A stretch of 64,000 nucleotides of DNA. Source: Roseibium salinum. Lineage in GTDB: Bacteria; Pseudomonadota; Alphaproteobacteria; Rhizobiales; Stappiaceae. Location of the stretch: NCBI RefSeq assembly GCF_026240905.1, contig NZ_JAPEVI010000002.1, positions 186,001 to 250,000 on the forward strand. The letters run 5' to 3'. This document shows positions 33,179 to 42,873 of the stretch, piece after piece; positions within the stretch are counted from its first letter, which is position 1; the number at the start of each line of letters is the position of its first letter. Position numbers and translations under genes: made by a program. The notes beneath the pieces are model-generated. The model searched no databases. It worked only from the letters and a program-made list of their open reading frames with translations, and was not told the origin of the DNA.

Positions 33179-36100
33179 CTAGGTACCCAGTTCAAAGGAC
33201 ATTTCGGCTTTCAAACCATTCGGGTCGAAGAACGTTTCGATGTTGCCGTTCAGTCGGTAAACGATCTCGCCTTTGACCAGTGTGATGCCGAAACCATCGC
33301 CGTCCGGCTTGTCCACCCTGGGACCGCCTTTTTCTGTCCAGACGAGCGAAAGCCGCCCGCCGGCGACGCTCCACTGGATAGTGACACTCCCTTCAGGTGC
33401 GCTGAGAGAGCCATATTTGGAAGCGTTGGTCGCCAGTTCGTGGATGACCATCGCAAGCGACAGGCCCTGCTGCGGTTTGATGCGCACATCAGGTCCCGAC
33501 ATGTCGAAACGCTGGGGATCAAACGCTTCTGCTTCCAGCCGCACCAGGTCGCGCACCGAAGTCTCTTTCCAGTTGGTTGCCGACAGCAGCCCGTAGGCGC
33601 GCGACATGGCATGCAGGCGTCCGGACAATGCAGCGGTGAAGTCCTCGGGGCTTGCCGAATTTTTCAGGGTATTGTTGGCGATGCTGATCACGACTGACAG
33701 CATGTTCTTGACCCGGTGGTTGAGCTCGGCGATCAGCAGATGCTGATGCTCTTCGGCCTCCGCCAGCGAGGTCACGTCCACGAGCGTGACCACGACCCCA
33801 TCGGTATCTCCACGTTCGCTGCGGTAGGGAACCATGCGCACCAGGTGATGTTTGCCGTTGTCGTCCCGCGGCAGCTGATGCTCCAGCAATTGGCCCGTGT
33901 CGAAGACCGAAGCGATATGATCCTCGAGTTCCGGATAGTCGACCCGGCTGGCGAGGTCCGTCAGAGGTCTTCCTATGTCTGCCTCGCGAAGATTGAAAAA
34001 CGATGACGCCGCTGGCGTGAAGGTGCGGATTGCAAGGCTTCGGTCGAGAAAGACAGTCGCCAGTTGCGTGCTCTCGAACAGGTTTTTCAGATCGCTGTTG
34101 GCGCGATGAAGCTCTTCAACCTTGCTGTTGAGCTCCGTGTTGACGGTGTTCAGCTCCTCGTTGAGCGACTGCATCTCCTCCTTTGAAGCTTCGAGTTCCT
34201 CATTTGTTGACTGCGCCTCTTCGTTGCTGGAGACGAGTTCCTCGTTGGAGGATTTGAGCTCCTCCAGTACGGTTTCATATTCCTCGATCGTGGATTGAAG
34301 CCGTTCCCGCGTGTCGCGAAGATCCCGATCCTGCTGAGCCGAGCCATCAGTGTCCCAATCGCTGTTCACGGCTTCAGCTTGCCTCTCTGCTGGGAGGGCA
34401 GGGCTGAAAACCACCAGGTAAAGCGGCTCTTCGGCGCCACGCTCGGTCAATGGCTCAATCGTCAGCGTGACCGGCCGAAGACGGCCGTCATTTTCGTCGG
34501 CCACCACGTTTTCTCGTACGACCCTTGACCGCGATGCGTGGGCATCCCGCAACGCCGCGCGCAGATCCAGCCGCAACCCCTTTTTGGCCATCGTCAATAT
34601 CTGACGGTTCGGGACACCCTGTGGCGGCTCGAGGTATTTTCCTGTCTTGGCCGAATAATAAACGACGTCACCCTCGCCGTTAACAACAACATGAGCCGGC
34701 GAAAAGCGGTCGAGGACCTGTGCTTCCACGGCCTGGCGCAGAGGCAGGGATGCCTTACGCCTTGGCAGGGGGCCCTGCCGGACACGGACGCATTGACGCG
34801 GTTCCCCATGATCACCGGTAGCCGGCGATTGCTGGCAGTCTCCCGTGCCTGAAAGATACGGTTCTTCTTGTCGACCGTGAAAAACAACTCGCCGTGCTGG
34901 CCGAGCGATTCCGAGGTTCCGAGAAACAGAAAGCCTCCCGGCCTCAAGGCGTAGTGGAACGTTGGAATGACGCGGTGCTGTGCCTCGGAGCCCAAGTAGA
35001 TCAGCAGGTTGCGGCACGACACGAGGTCCATGCGCGAAAACGGGGGATCCCCGATGAGATTATGCGGAGAAAAAACGCACCACTCGCGGATCTCGGTTCC
35101 GATGACATACGTCTCGCCGTCCCGTTTGAAAAACCTCTCTCGTCTTTCAGGTGTCACCCCCGCCATCAGTTGGACCGGATAGCGGCCGGCGCGCGCAACC
35201 GTCAACGCCTGATCATCGATATCGATTGCAAACACTTGAACTTGCGGATCGATGGAAAGCGTATCGAGGTGTTCGCGAATGAGAATAGCGAGAGAATAGA
35301 CCTCTTCCCCGGTGGCACAGCCGGGCACCCAGACGCGTATTGTGTTGTGGCCGTCATGACCTTCGAAAAGCCGGGGAATTACCTGTTGTTCCAGGGCAGC
35401 AAAGGCATCGTCGTCGCGAAAGAAGTTGGTTACGTTGATAAGGAGGTCCCTGAACAGGTTCATGACTTCCGCTGCGTCCCGCCCGAGAAGTTCAACATAG
35501 CCCGCCAGGGACTCAAGCTGCAGGACCTGCATGCGGCGTGCCGACCGGCGCATGAATGTCTTGGTCTTGTAGCCTGAGAAATCATGTCCGGTATGGCTTT
35601 GCAGAATGCTGCATATTTCCTGCCGCGCCCCTTGACGGTCTGTTTCTTCCGTCTCGCCTTCCTCGACCAGTTGGGAAAACCTGTCGAAGCTGCACGACAA
35701 ATCGGCGACTCTCGCGCCCATCTGTTCAACAGGGATTGGGAGATCGACCACCCCGCTGGAAATCGCGCTCTCCGGCATGCTGGGGTTTTGCGGCCTGGAT
35801 CCGTCAGCTGTCTGTGCCATGGTTAGGCCGCCGTGCAGCTTGATAACCTTGGCACCAAGTGTTCCGTCGCCGTCGCCACCGGAAAGGATGACGGCAACGG
35901 CATATGCCCCCTGATCTTCGGCCAGTGAACTCAGGAAAATGTCAATCGGCCTGCGCGGCCGTTCGGTCGCGTCTGGTCGCCGCATCTGCAGAACACGGTT
36001 CTTGATCGTCAGGATCGCATTGGACGGCATGACGTAGATGTGGTTGTTTTCAACCTGCATTCCATCGTCGGCAACAAGGACGGGCAGCTCGGTATAACGG

Positions 36101-36270
36101 CCAACCACTTCGTGCAACACACTTTCCCGCTCCGGATTGAGATGTGTCACGATGACAAACGCGGCCTGCGGATTCTCGGGCACGCCGTTGAAAAAGCCCT
36201 CCATCGCCTGGATCCCACCTGCGGAGGCGCCGATTCCGACGATCGGAAAGTGTGTGTTGTCCTTTGCCAT
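33179..36270 (-). CDS. CheB-CheR-PAS-HWE histidine kinase fusion, interrupted by one frameshift
   Basis: About 1030 residues in two frames. Part 1: CheB methylesterase (FPIVGIGASAGGIQAMEGFF, serine of GASAGG; VILSGGDGDGTLG; about 1-185), then CheR methyltransferase (NVTNFFRDDDAF, VWVPGCATGEEVYS, SCRNLLIYL; about 210-490). Part 2: a coiled coil of NEEL repeats (ELKSSNEELVSSNEEAQSTNEELE), a PAS domain, and a C-terminal HWE/HisKA_2 kinase with ELNHRVKNML (phospho-histidine) and HELATNASKYGS. The shift is at a run of five G (34768-34772, C on the coding strand); one more C joins the frames. Start 36270 has GGGAG in front. Such fusions signal outside chemotaxis, often in stress pathways. Confidence 0.87.
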
Positions 36271-36545
36271 AATCTGCTCCCGCTCGCACCCGGATATCAC
36301 GGGTACAAGGACACTCAGCAGAAGCATCCGCCCGGAACCGATCCCTCGAGCACCCAATGAGCAATTTGTACATTCTATCCCGAAAGTTGAAAACCTCGGC
36401 GGCAAAATTCCAGCGCGACGATTTTTTTACACGCGCCGCAGTCAGGTCTGTCTGACACCCGACGCGAGGCGCTTTGAAGACTTCGGCCTTGGCAGCCGGA
36501 ACGCCAATGGCGTCCATGAAGCGCGCTCGTCGCCTTTCGCCGGGT

Positions 36546-37337
36546 TCAACTTTCCGGCGCTGGCGCACCCGGAACCGACTGATCAACCCCCGGCGGCGGT
36601 TCCGCGGCGTGATTTCGTTGCGACCTGGTGCACAAATAGACTTCCCGTTCCGGATTGGCGTCAATCGAAAAGCCGGAACTCCGCAACATGGCCTCAACCG
36701 CAGCCTTGTTCGGAATGAACCAGTTGGTGGGATCCGACGCGTAGCTTTCTTCCACAAAGAACAGCTTCGGATAGTCCGGGCGGTCGAAGATATTCCACTC
36801 GGAAAAGTCATAGTTTTCCTGCAGATCCGGAATGCGTTCGTCGCCGCGTTGTAGGCACTGGAACAACATCTGATCGCCCACGACGTGTTCATGAAGCAGA
36901 TCAAGGGCGAGCAGCGGATGGCGCAGGTGGTAGAGAACGCCCATGAAAATCACGAGGTCGAACTTCTGGCCGAAACCGGCAACGTCATAGACCGACATCT
37001 GGCGATATTCGATGTCGGCGCCGGCTTGTTCGGCTGCGAACCGTGCCTGCCTCAGATACCGGGCGTCGCTGTCGATGCCGACGACCCGGCCGGCGTTGCG
37101 GCGCTTCATCTCCAGACTGTAGAAGCCGGCATTGCAGCCGATGTCGAGCACACTGCGCCCTTCCAGATCGTCAGGCAGAACATGCTTGAAGCCCTCCCAC
37201 ATTTGCGCGGGGAAATTTCCTAGGAAATGATCAGGAGCCGTGCTCACTCCATGAATGTCCAGGTTGTGAAACCACGGTCCCAGTGCCTCGATCTGCTCCT
37301 GGAGCGCGGTATTGGATGAACGCGTGAAAGACCTCAT
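36546..37337 (-). CDS. SAM-dependent methyltransferase (TIGR04290/DUF1698-like)
   Basis: 263 residues. The SAM-binding motif is VLDIGCNAGFYSLEMKRR (about 61-79), followed by VVGIDSDARYLRQA and FDLVIFMGVLYHLRHPL. The arrangement, with a C-terminal WFIPNKAAVEAMLRSSGF, is that of a family of methyltransferases found beside CgeB-like glycosyltransferases in alphaproteobacteria, probably modifying a sugar or a glycan carrier. It is the last gene of the glycan operon, 4 bases after the UDP-xylose synthase gene. Confidence 0.85.
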   Translation of the reverse strand: MRSFTRSSNTALQEQIEALGPWFHNLDIHGVSTAPDHFLGNFPAQMWEGFKHVLPDDLEGRSVLDIGCNAGFYSLEMKRRNAGRVVGIDSDARYLRQARFAAEQAGADIEYRQMSVYDVAGFGQKFDLVIFMGVLYHLRHPLLALDLLHEHVVGDQMLFQCLQRGDERIPDLQENYDFSEWNIFDRPDYPKLFFVEESYASDPTNWFIPNKAAVEAMLRSSGFSIDANPEREVYLCTRSQRNHAAEPPPGVDQSVPGAPAPES

Positions 37338-37341
37338 GAGT

Positions 37342-38409
37342 TCAGGCTCCTGCCGAAAGTCGTTGAGGTGGTCCGATCAGTTTCTGATCCGCCCTCCGGC
37401 GGGGAAGGGCGGAACGCGGGGTGTCCGAACGGTGAAGAAATGCGGCGAACCAGTCCACGGTTTCGGCAAGTCCCTCCTTCAGGGGTTTTTGCGGTTGCCA
37501 GTTGAGCAGTCTCCTGGCCAGCGTGATGTCGGGACGGCGGCGGCGAGGATCATCGATCGGCAGCGGCATATGCTTGATGGTGCTGTCCGTGATGACCAGC
37601 TCCAGAACCATCTGCGCCAGCTCGTTGATGGTGAACTCGCCGGGATTTCCGAGGTTGACCGGTCCGCTTGGTGCGGACAAGACGTTCATAAGCGCCGTAA
37701 GGCCTCTGATCAGATCAGCAACATGGCAAAACGAACGCGTCTGCTCGCCGCTGCCGTAGATCGTCAGTGGCTCGCCGGTAAGTGCCTGGACGATGAGATT
37801 GGACACGATGCGTCCGTCGTCCGGCTGCATTCTCGGGCCGTAGGTGTTGAATATCCTTGCGACGCGGGCGTCGACCCGGCCCAGTCGCCGCATGTCGAAA
37901 CAAAGCGTTTCCGCGGCTCTCTTGCCCTCGTCGTAACATGCCCGCGGTCCCGTGCAGTTGACGTTGCCCAGGTAGCTCTCGCGCTGTGGATGTTCGGTCG
38001 GGTCTCCATAAACCTCGCTGGTAGACGCCTGAACGAAAGCCGCTTTCTTGTTTTCGGCCAGTGCCAGAAGATTGGAAGTGCCGCGGATGCAGGTCATCAT
38101 CGTATGGACGGGATCGGCCTGGTACTTGCTCGGCGATGCGGCACAGGCAAGGTTGTAGACCTGGTCGAGCGGCTCGTCGACGGGACCGAGTTCGCACACG
38201 TCCTGCTTGAGGAAACGAAAGTGCGGATGGTTGACGAGCGGGCGGATGTTCTGCTCGTTACCTGTCAGAAGGTTGTCGACGCAGATGACCTTGTGCCCGG
38301 ATTCAAGCAGCCGGTCGCAAAGATGAGAGCCGATGAAACCCGCACCTCCCGCTACCAGGATCCGCTTGCCGGAGCCATTCCCGTTAAAACTTCCTGCGCG
38401 ACGCTTCAT
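37342..38409 (-). CDS. UDP-glucuronate decarboxylase (UDP-xylose synthase) family protein
   Basis: 355 residues, extended short-chain dehydrogenase. NAD site VAGGAGFIGSHLCDRLL, then QVYNLACAASPSKYQADPV, STSEVYGDPTEHPQ and the catalytic YDEGKRAAETL (YxxxK), which together mark the UXS family. The reaction is UDP-glucuronate to UDP-xylose. In this operon it would supply xylose (or arabinose after epimerisation) to the glycosyltransferases. It overlaps the upstream gene by ATGA. The last 30 residues are a basic tail not usual in the family. Confidence 0.9.
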   Translation of the reverse strand: MKRRAGSFNGNGSGKRILVAGGAGFIGSHLCDRLLESGHKVICVDNLLTGNEQNIRPLVNHPHFRFLKQDVCELGPVDEPLDQVYNLACAASPSKYQADPVHTMMTCIRGTSNLLALAENKKAAFVQASTSEVYGDPTEHPQRESYLGNVNCTGPRACYDEGKRAAETLCFDMRRLGRVDARVARIFNTYGPRMQPDDGRIVSNLIVQALTGEPLTIYGSGEQTRSFCHVADLIRGLTALMNVLSAPSGPVNLGNPGEFTINELAQMVLELVITDSTIKHMPLPIDDPRRRRPDITLARRLLNWQPQKPLKEGLAETVDWFAAFLHRSDTPRSALPRRRADQKLIGPPQRLSAGA

Positions 38410-39536
38410 GGGTAAATCCTTTCCTGAGCAGGTGCTGTCCAGGGCTCGAAGAGAGGTTCTTCCCGCCCCGGGGCGACGGCCGACAGGGCAGCAGTCAGTT
38501 CCCGGGCGCGTGCCAGTCCGGTATGGCCTTGCAGGACCCGCTGCCTGGCTGAAAGCCCGATGGCGCGGCGCCGATCCTCTTGCAGGTTGACCAGGGTATT
38601 CACGACATCATCGCTGCTGTGAGCGATCATGATCGCCTCACCGTCGGGGAAGAATTCCTCCAGTCCGCGCCAGTAGTCGGTGATGACCGGCACCGCGCAA
38701 GCGGCGGCTTCGAACAAACGCACGCTCGGGGACCAGCCGAAGGCGATCATGTCCGCCCGTGTCACATTCAGAGTGAAACGCTGCCGGCTGTAGAACGACG
38801 CATGGGCGGAAGGTGGAAGGTGCTGGATCCTTTCGACGTTTTGCGGCCAGGCAAGATCATCGGGATATTGAGAGCCGGCGACGACGAAACGTTTGTCCGG
38901 CAAACGGCGTGCCGGTTCGATGAGCAGCTTCTCCAGGGTCGGCTGCCGGTCGGGGCTATAGGTGCCGAGATAGCCGAGATCCCAGCAACAGGTTTCACGG
39001 GTGTTCCGGTAAAGATCATCGTCCACCGAACAATGCAGGGCAATTGCCTCGCGCGCGCCGTAGCCGGTTTTCAGCCGGTTCAGGATCGCACCGCCTGAAA
39101 ACGAAAAGTAGGCATCAAAGAGAGGTATCTGAGTGCGCTCCAGATACTCCTCCTCGCCGCGATCCAGCATTCCCACGGTGACGGGCGTATCGATGTCGTA
39201 ATAGCACAGGCATCTGGGACGAAGGCCTGCCACTTCCTCGATGACCCTTCTACCCTCCGGCACGTAGGATCCGATGATCACCGCGTCGGCGGAGCTGATA
39301 CGGCTCGCATAATCGGTGACCAGTCGGCTCACATTCGAGTAAAACGCCAGCTCGCAAAAATCGGGTGACGGAAGGTCCCGTTCCTTGGCGTACCAGGGAA
39401 CGTCTCTTTCGAGAAACAGCACCGAGTGGCCGAGCGCGGTCAGCCCCTTGATCAGCGCACGGTACGTCGTCGCATGCCCGTTGCCCCAGGACGAGGAGAG
39501 CGACAATCCGACAATGACGATGTTGAGCGGTTTCAT
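38406..39536 (-). CDS. CgeB-like glycosyltransferase (1)
   Basis: 376 residues. The N-terminus (IVIVGLSLSSSWGNGHATTYRALIKGLTALGHSVLFLERD) and the C-terminal block VTRADMIAFGWSPSVRLFEAAACAVPVITDYWRGLEEFF match the CgeB/DUF3880-type glycosyltransferases with a GT-B fold; the conserved glutamate is in RLFEAAAC. The sugar donor is unknown. It is the first of three consecutive related genes, each coupled by overlap. Confidence 0.83.
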   Translation of the reverse strand: MKPLNIVIVGLSLSSSWGNGHATTYRALIKGLTALGHSVLFLERDVPWYAKERDLPSPDFCELAFYSNVSRLVTDYASRISSADAVIIGSYVPEGRRVIEEVAGLRPRCLCYYDIDTPVTVGMLDRGEEEYLERTQIPLFDAYFSFSGGAILNRLKTGYGAREAIALHCSVDDDLYRNTRETCCWDLGYLGTYSPDRQPTLEKLLIEPARRLPDKRFVVAGSQYPDDLAWPQNVERIQHLPPSAHASFYSRQRFTLNVTRADMIAFGWSPSVRLFEAAACAVPVITDYWRGLEEFFPDGEAIMIAHSSDDVVNTLVNLQEDRRRAIGLSARQRVLQGHTGLARARELTAALSAVAPGREEPLFEPWTAPAQERIYP

Positions 39537-40627
39537 CAGGCCATCGCTCCCTTGAAAGCATCAAAATAGTTGCGGAAAATGCTGTCCACCAGAACGGCGC
39601 GATGCGCATAGGTGTGTTCGGCGATCACCCGGGCCAGAGCGCGTTTACCGATTTGTTCCGCCCTTTCCGGGGTCAGTTCGCCGATCAGGTCGGCGACATC
39701 CTTGCCGTCCCGCGCGACCAGCACTTCCTCGCCCGGCTTCAGAAAGCGTTCGATGCCTTCCCAATAGTCCGTGATCAGGCAGGCACGGGCGCCGGCGGCC
39801 TCAAAGACGCGCGTTGCCGGAGAAAATCCTGTGCGAGCCATATCTGAGCGGGAGATGTTGAGGACCGCCTTCGGTGTCGCGTTGAACGCGTTGTGGTCAG
39901 TGGCCGGCACATGACCGATATAGCGGACGTTCGATGACATTGCCTTGTCTTCCCAGCCGGCTCCGCCAAGCAGGAACTTCAAGTCCTGGTTTTGCGCTGC
40001 CGGATAGAGGAAGAACCGGTCGACCCGCTCTTCCCTGTCCGGCAGGCGGTTGCCCAGAAATGCAAGGTCGGCTTCAAACCTGGGTTCGGGCAGGACCGGA
40101 TGGTGGTCGATGGGATCGAGCGCATTGTAGATGGGAATGCAGGCAGAAGCGCCCAGGGCCCGATAGGCCCCGACGACAGGATCTCCGCCGCCATAGGTCA
40201 GGACCAGGTCGAGACGGGGCAGAGTACGCCGCAACGGATGATCCGCATCGGATTGCATCTCCGCAAGGGTTGCCGGCGCATCGACGTCCCAGAAGATCTT
40301 CAGCGCATCAGGTCTGGCGGCTTTCATGATCTCACTAAGCAGCAGATCATCCTCGTAGCCGACACCGCTTGCCTTGATCACCACGTCTGCCCGTGCCGCC
40401 ATTGCAGCGACGGAACGCAGGGCGTGAACGTTTCCGTCATAAATCACGACCTTGCACCAGTCGAAGGACTCCAGGTCCCGATGCTTCTGCCTGTCATAGA
40501 CGTCAGGTTCGAAGAAGGTGATGTCGTGCCCCAGTTCCGAAAGGGCACGGATCAGCCCGCGATAATAGGTCGCCGCTCCGTTCCAGTAGGTTGACAGGAT
40601 GCTCGAACCGTAAAAGGCGATTTTCAT
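39536..40627 (-). CDS. CgeB-like glycosyltransferase (2)
   Basis: About 363 residues, clearly related to its neighbour: IAFYGSSILSTYWNGAATYYRGLIRALSELGHDITFFEPD at the start and ISRSDMARTGFSPATRVFEAAGARACLITDYWEGIERFLKPGEE near the end. GT-B fold expected. The start at 40627 is chosen because it overlaps the stop of the upstream gene; an open frame continues to 40798 within that gene. Acceptor and donor unknown. Confidence 0.83.
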   Translation of the reverse strand: MKIAFYGSSILSTYWNGAATYYRGLIRALSELGHDITFFEPDVYDRQKHRDLESFDWCKVVIYDGNVHALRSVAAMAARADVVIKASGVGYEDDLLLSEIMKAARPDALKIFWDVDAPATLAEMQSDADHPLRRTLPRLDLVLTYGGGDPVVGAYRALGASACIPIYNALDPIDHHPVLPEPRFEADLAFLGNRLPDREERVDRFFLYPAAQNQDLKFLLGGAGWEDKAMSSNVRYIGHVPATDHNAFNATPKAVLNISRSDMARTGFSPATRVFEAAGARACLITDYWEGIERFLKPGEEVLVARDGKDVADLIGELTPERAEQIGKRALARVIAEHTYAHRAVLVDSIFRNYFDAFKGAMA

Positions 40628-41754
40628 TGCACAGCCTCCGTTGGATTTATTGTTTGTGATGCTTGGGCCGAGCCCAGCTCGGCTACGATCTCCAGAAGCT
40701 CGTCGACGCGGTGGCTGCAGGTATGTCGTGCGCGGATCGTCTCGAGGCCGGATCGGGCCACCGCGGCGGCATAGTCGGGGTCGTTGAGCACGTCGCACAG
40801 GCGGGCCGTCATTTCGCTGCCGTTGCGCGCAACCAGATAGTCCTCACCTGTCCGGAACAGGTTCTCCGCATCGTCCCAGGGCGCGCAGATCAGCGGGATG
40901 CCGCAGGCAAGCGCTTCGAAAACCCTGATTGTCGGTATCCCGGGCAGGCTTTCGACGTAAGGCCGGCGCGGAATGTGGACCGTTGCCCGGTTCTCGGCTA
41001 AGGCGAGCGGAACTTCGAAGTTCGCAATCCAGCCCTGATAGGAAATTCCCGCCTCACTGAGCGCATTCACGGCGTAGTCCGGATACCGAACGCCCCGAAC
41101 AGTCGCCTTGAGCGCGAGATCGCGCGCCGGCCTCATGAAGAACTCGAAAATCTCCGCCGAACGTTCGTCATCGCCCCAATTGCCGATCCAGATGAGGTCT
41201 CCGGTCTTGCTGACCTCCGGACGCGGATAAAAAACGCTGTCATCCGCCGCTTCATGCCAGGTGAAGACCTGTTTGCCCCAGCCGGCGTCCTGATAGCGCT
41301 GCCTGAGCGTTTCGCCGAACGCCAGCACACCGTCGTAGCCATCAAGATCGAGGCTCGAGATCTCGCTTTCGGCGGAAACGGCGCGGTGATGGGTGTCGTG
41401 AAAGAGCAGGGTGAAGGCGCCGCCCTGCCTGCGGGTGCGTCCGATCCGTGCAACCAGCGACGGTTCGGTCCATTCGTGCACGATAACGACGTCGGCATCG
41501 CTGAGCAGTTCGTCGTGAACGAAATCGCCATCGTAGCTAACCGACCGAAGGTCCGGGAAGGCGGCCGTGAAATTGCGCTGAGCGCCAGGACCCTGGTCCT
41601 GCAGCAGGTTCCGGCAGCTCCAGGCATCCTCCGGCTCAAGCGCAACGGCCTCGTGCCCGCGCCTGATCAGGTTGCGCAGCACTCCGCGCAGGAAATGGGC
41701 GTTGCCGTGGTTCCAGTCAGAGACGAGAGAGTGGGTGTAGAACAGAAACCGCAT
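40624..41754 (-). CDS. CgeB-like glycosyltransferase (3)
   Basis: 376 residues, third of the series: FYTHSLVSDWNHGNAHFLRGVLRNLIRRGHEAVALEPED and a C-terminal PGIPTIRVFEALACGIPLICAPWDDAENLF. It is more distant from the other two, with IPRRPYVESLPGIPT in place of the SDMxxxGFSP segment. A DxxH-rich middle (HDTHHRAVS) is a distinctive feature. It is separated from the GT4 gene upstream by only 3 bases. Confidence 0.83.
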   Translation of the reverse strand: MRFLFYTHSLVSDWNHGNAHFLRGVLRNLIRRGHEAVALEPEDAWSCRNLLQDQGPGAQRNFTAAFPDLRSVSYDGDFVHDELLSDADVVIVHEWTEPSLVARIGRTRRQGGAFTLLFHDTHHRAVSAESEISSLDLDGYDGVLAFGETLRQRYQDAGWGKQVFTWHEAADDSVFYPRPEVSKTGDLIWIGNWGDDERSAEIFEFFMRPARDLALKATVRGVRYPDYAVNALSEAGISYQGWIANFEVPLALAENRATVHIPRRPYVESLPGIPTIRVFEALACGIPLICAPWDDAENLFRTGEDYLVARNGSEMTARLCDVLNDPDYAAAVARSGLETIRARHTCSHRVDELLEIVAELGSAQASQTINPTEAVQ

Positions 41755-41757
41755 CGC

Positions 41758-42873
41758 TCACCCCGCAATACTCAGTTGATCGTCCGAGGCGAGCGCATGC
41801 CGGTATAGCCGTTGCATGGCCCCGGCCTGCCTGGCTGACGTGAACTCAGAGGCGCGGGCCAGCGCGTTTGCGGCAAGCAACGCTCTTTGGTCATGATCGG
41901 CCGCAAGCTGCTCGATCGCTCGGGCAATGGCTTCAGCATCCGTCGGCGGCACGAAAAGCGCCGCGCCGTCCCAGAGTTCGCGATACGTGTCGATATCGGA
42001 CAGCACCAGGGCGGCTCCTCTGCAGGCGCCTTCAAGCGCGGCCAGGCCGAAGGGCTCGTAAATGGAAGGCGACACGAGGATGGACGCCTGGTGGAGCCAC
42101 ATCATCGCTTTCCGGTGCTGTAGCGAGCCCAGGTGCCAGGCGTGCCTGATCTGCAGATTTTCTCCGCCCGGCCCCGTATCCGGGCCGATCATGGTGATCG
42201 GGGTACGCGTCAGGCCGGCAGCCGCGTCGAGAACCGCGCCGTTCTTGCCTTCGTCCCACCACCGTCCGATCGCGAGGGCAATCTGCTTCTTTTCGAGTGT
42301 CCGCTTGGCTTGTCCGCTGGCGTTATAGACGACATTGAGATCTGCAATCGGCCCATAAGTCCGTTCAAGAGCCGCCGCATGGCTCCTGCTGGGCGCAACC
42401 ACAACGCTCGCTCGGTCAAATCCGCGACGATTGGCGGCGTGGTGCCATGCCCACCCGTCAGGCGGAGCACTGCCGCGCACGGCGGCAAACCAGGTCGGAA
42501 CGCAGGAATGGGAGACGGCTACGACGGGCAGGTCTGCATCGAGAGCCGCCGCCTGCGAGGGCAGGTTGAGGTGCAGCAGATCAATGCCTTCGCGGGCTGC
42601 CAGCTGCATGATCACATCTGCAATCGACGACAGTCCATCTTCACTGCCCGCCATCCAGTCGAGCGGCGCCTCATGCCAGACCAGCTTGCCGATCCGTTCG
42701 GCTTCTTGTCGTTGCTGTTTTGACGGCGCCGGTCCCAGGCCGAGGAAGACCCAGTCGATACCGACATCCTTCAAAGCACGCGCAAGGTCGACGGCGTAAC
42801 GCCACACGCCACCCACGGCATCTATCGTCATCAGGACGCGCATTTTTTCCGTCTCACCGTTTGCAGGGTTCAT
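41758..42873 (-). CDS. GT4-family glycosyltransferase
   Basis: 371 residues with a GT-B fold: an N-terminal MTIDAVGGVWRYAVDLARAL and a C-terminal donor domain with ILVSPSIYEPFGLAALEGACRGAALVLSDI, the E-x7-E motif of GT4 glycosyltransferases. The start may be 42873 (overlapping the fused hydrolase-epimerase stop) or the ATG at 42843 just before MRVLMTID. Members use UDP- or GDP-sugars and build polysaccharide chains in the cytoplasm. Confidence 0.88.
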   Translation of the reverse strand: MNPANGETEKMRVLMTIDAVGGVWRYAVDLARALKDVGIDWVFLGLGPAPSKQQRQEAERIGKLVWHEAPLDWMAGSEDGLSSIADVIMQLAAREGIDLLHLNLPSQAAALDADLPVVAVSHSCVPTWFAAVRGSAPPDGWAWHHAANRRGFDRASVVVAPSRSHAAALERTYGPIADLNVVYNASGQAKRTLEKKQIALAIGRWWDEGKNGAVLDAAAGLTRTPITMIGPDTGPGGENLQIRHAWHLGSLQHRKAMMWLHQASILVSPSIYEPFGLAALEGACRGAALVLSDIDTYRELWDGAALFVPPTDAEAIARAIEQLAADHDQRALLAANALARASEFTSARQAGAMQRLYRHALASDDQLSIAG

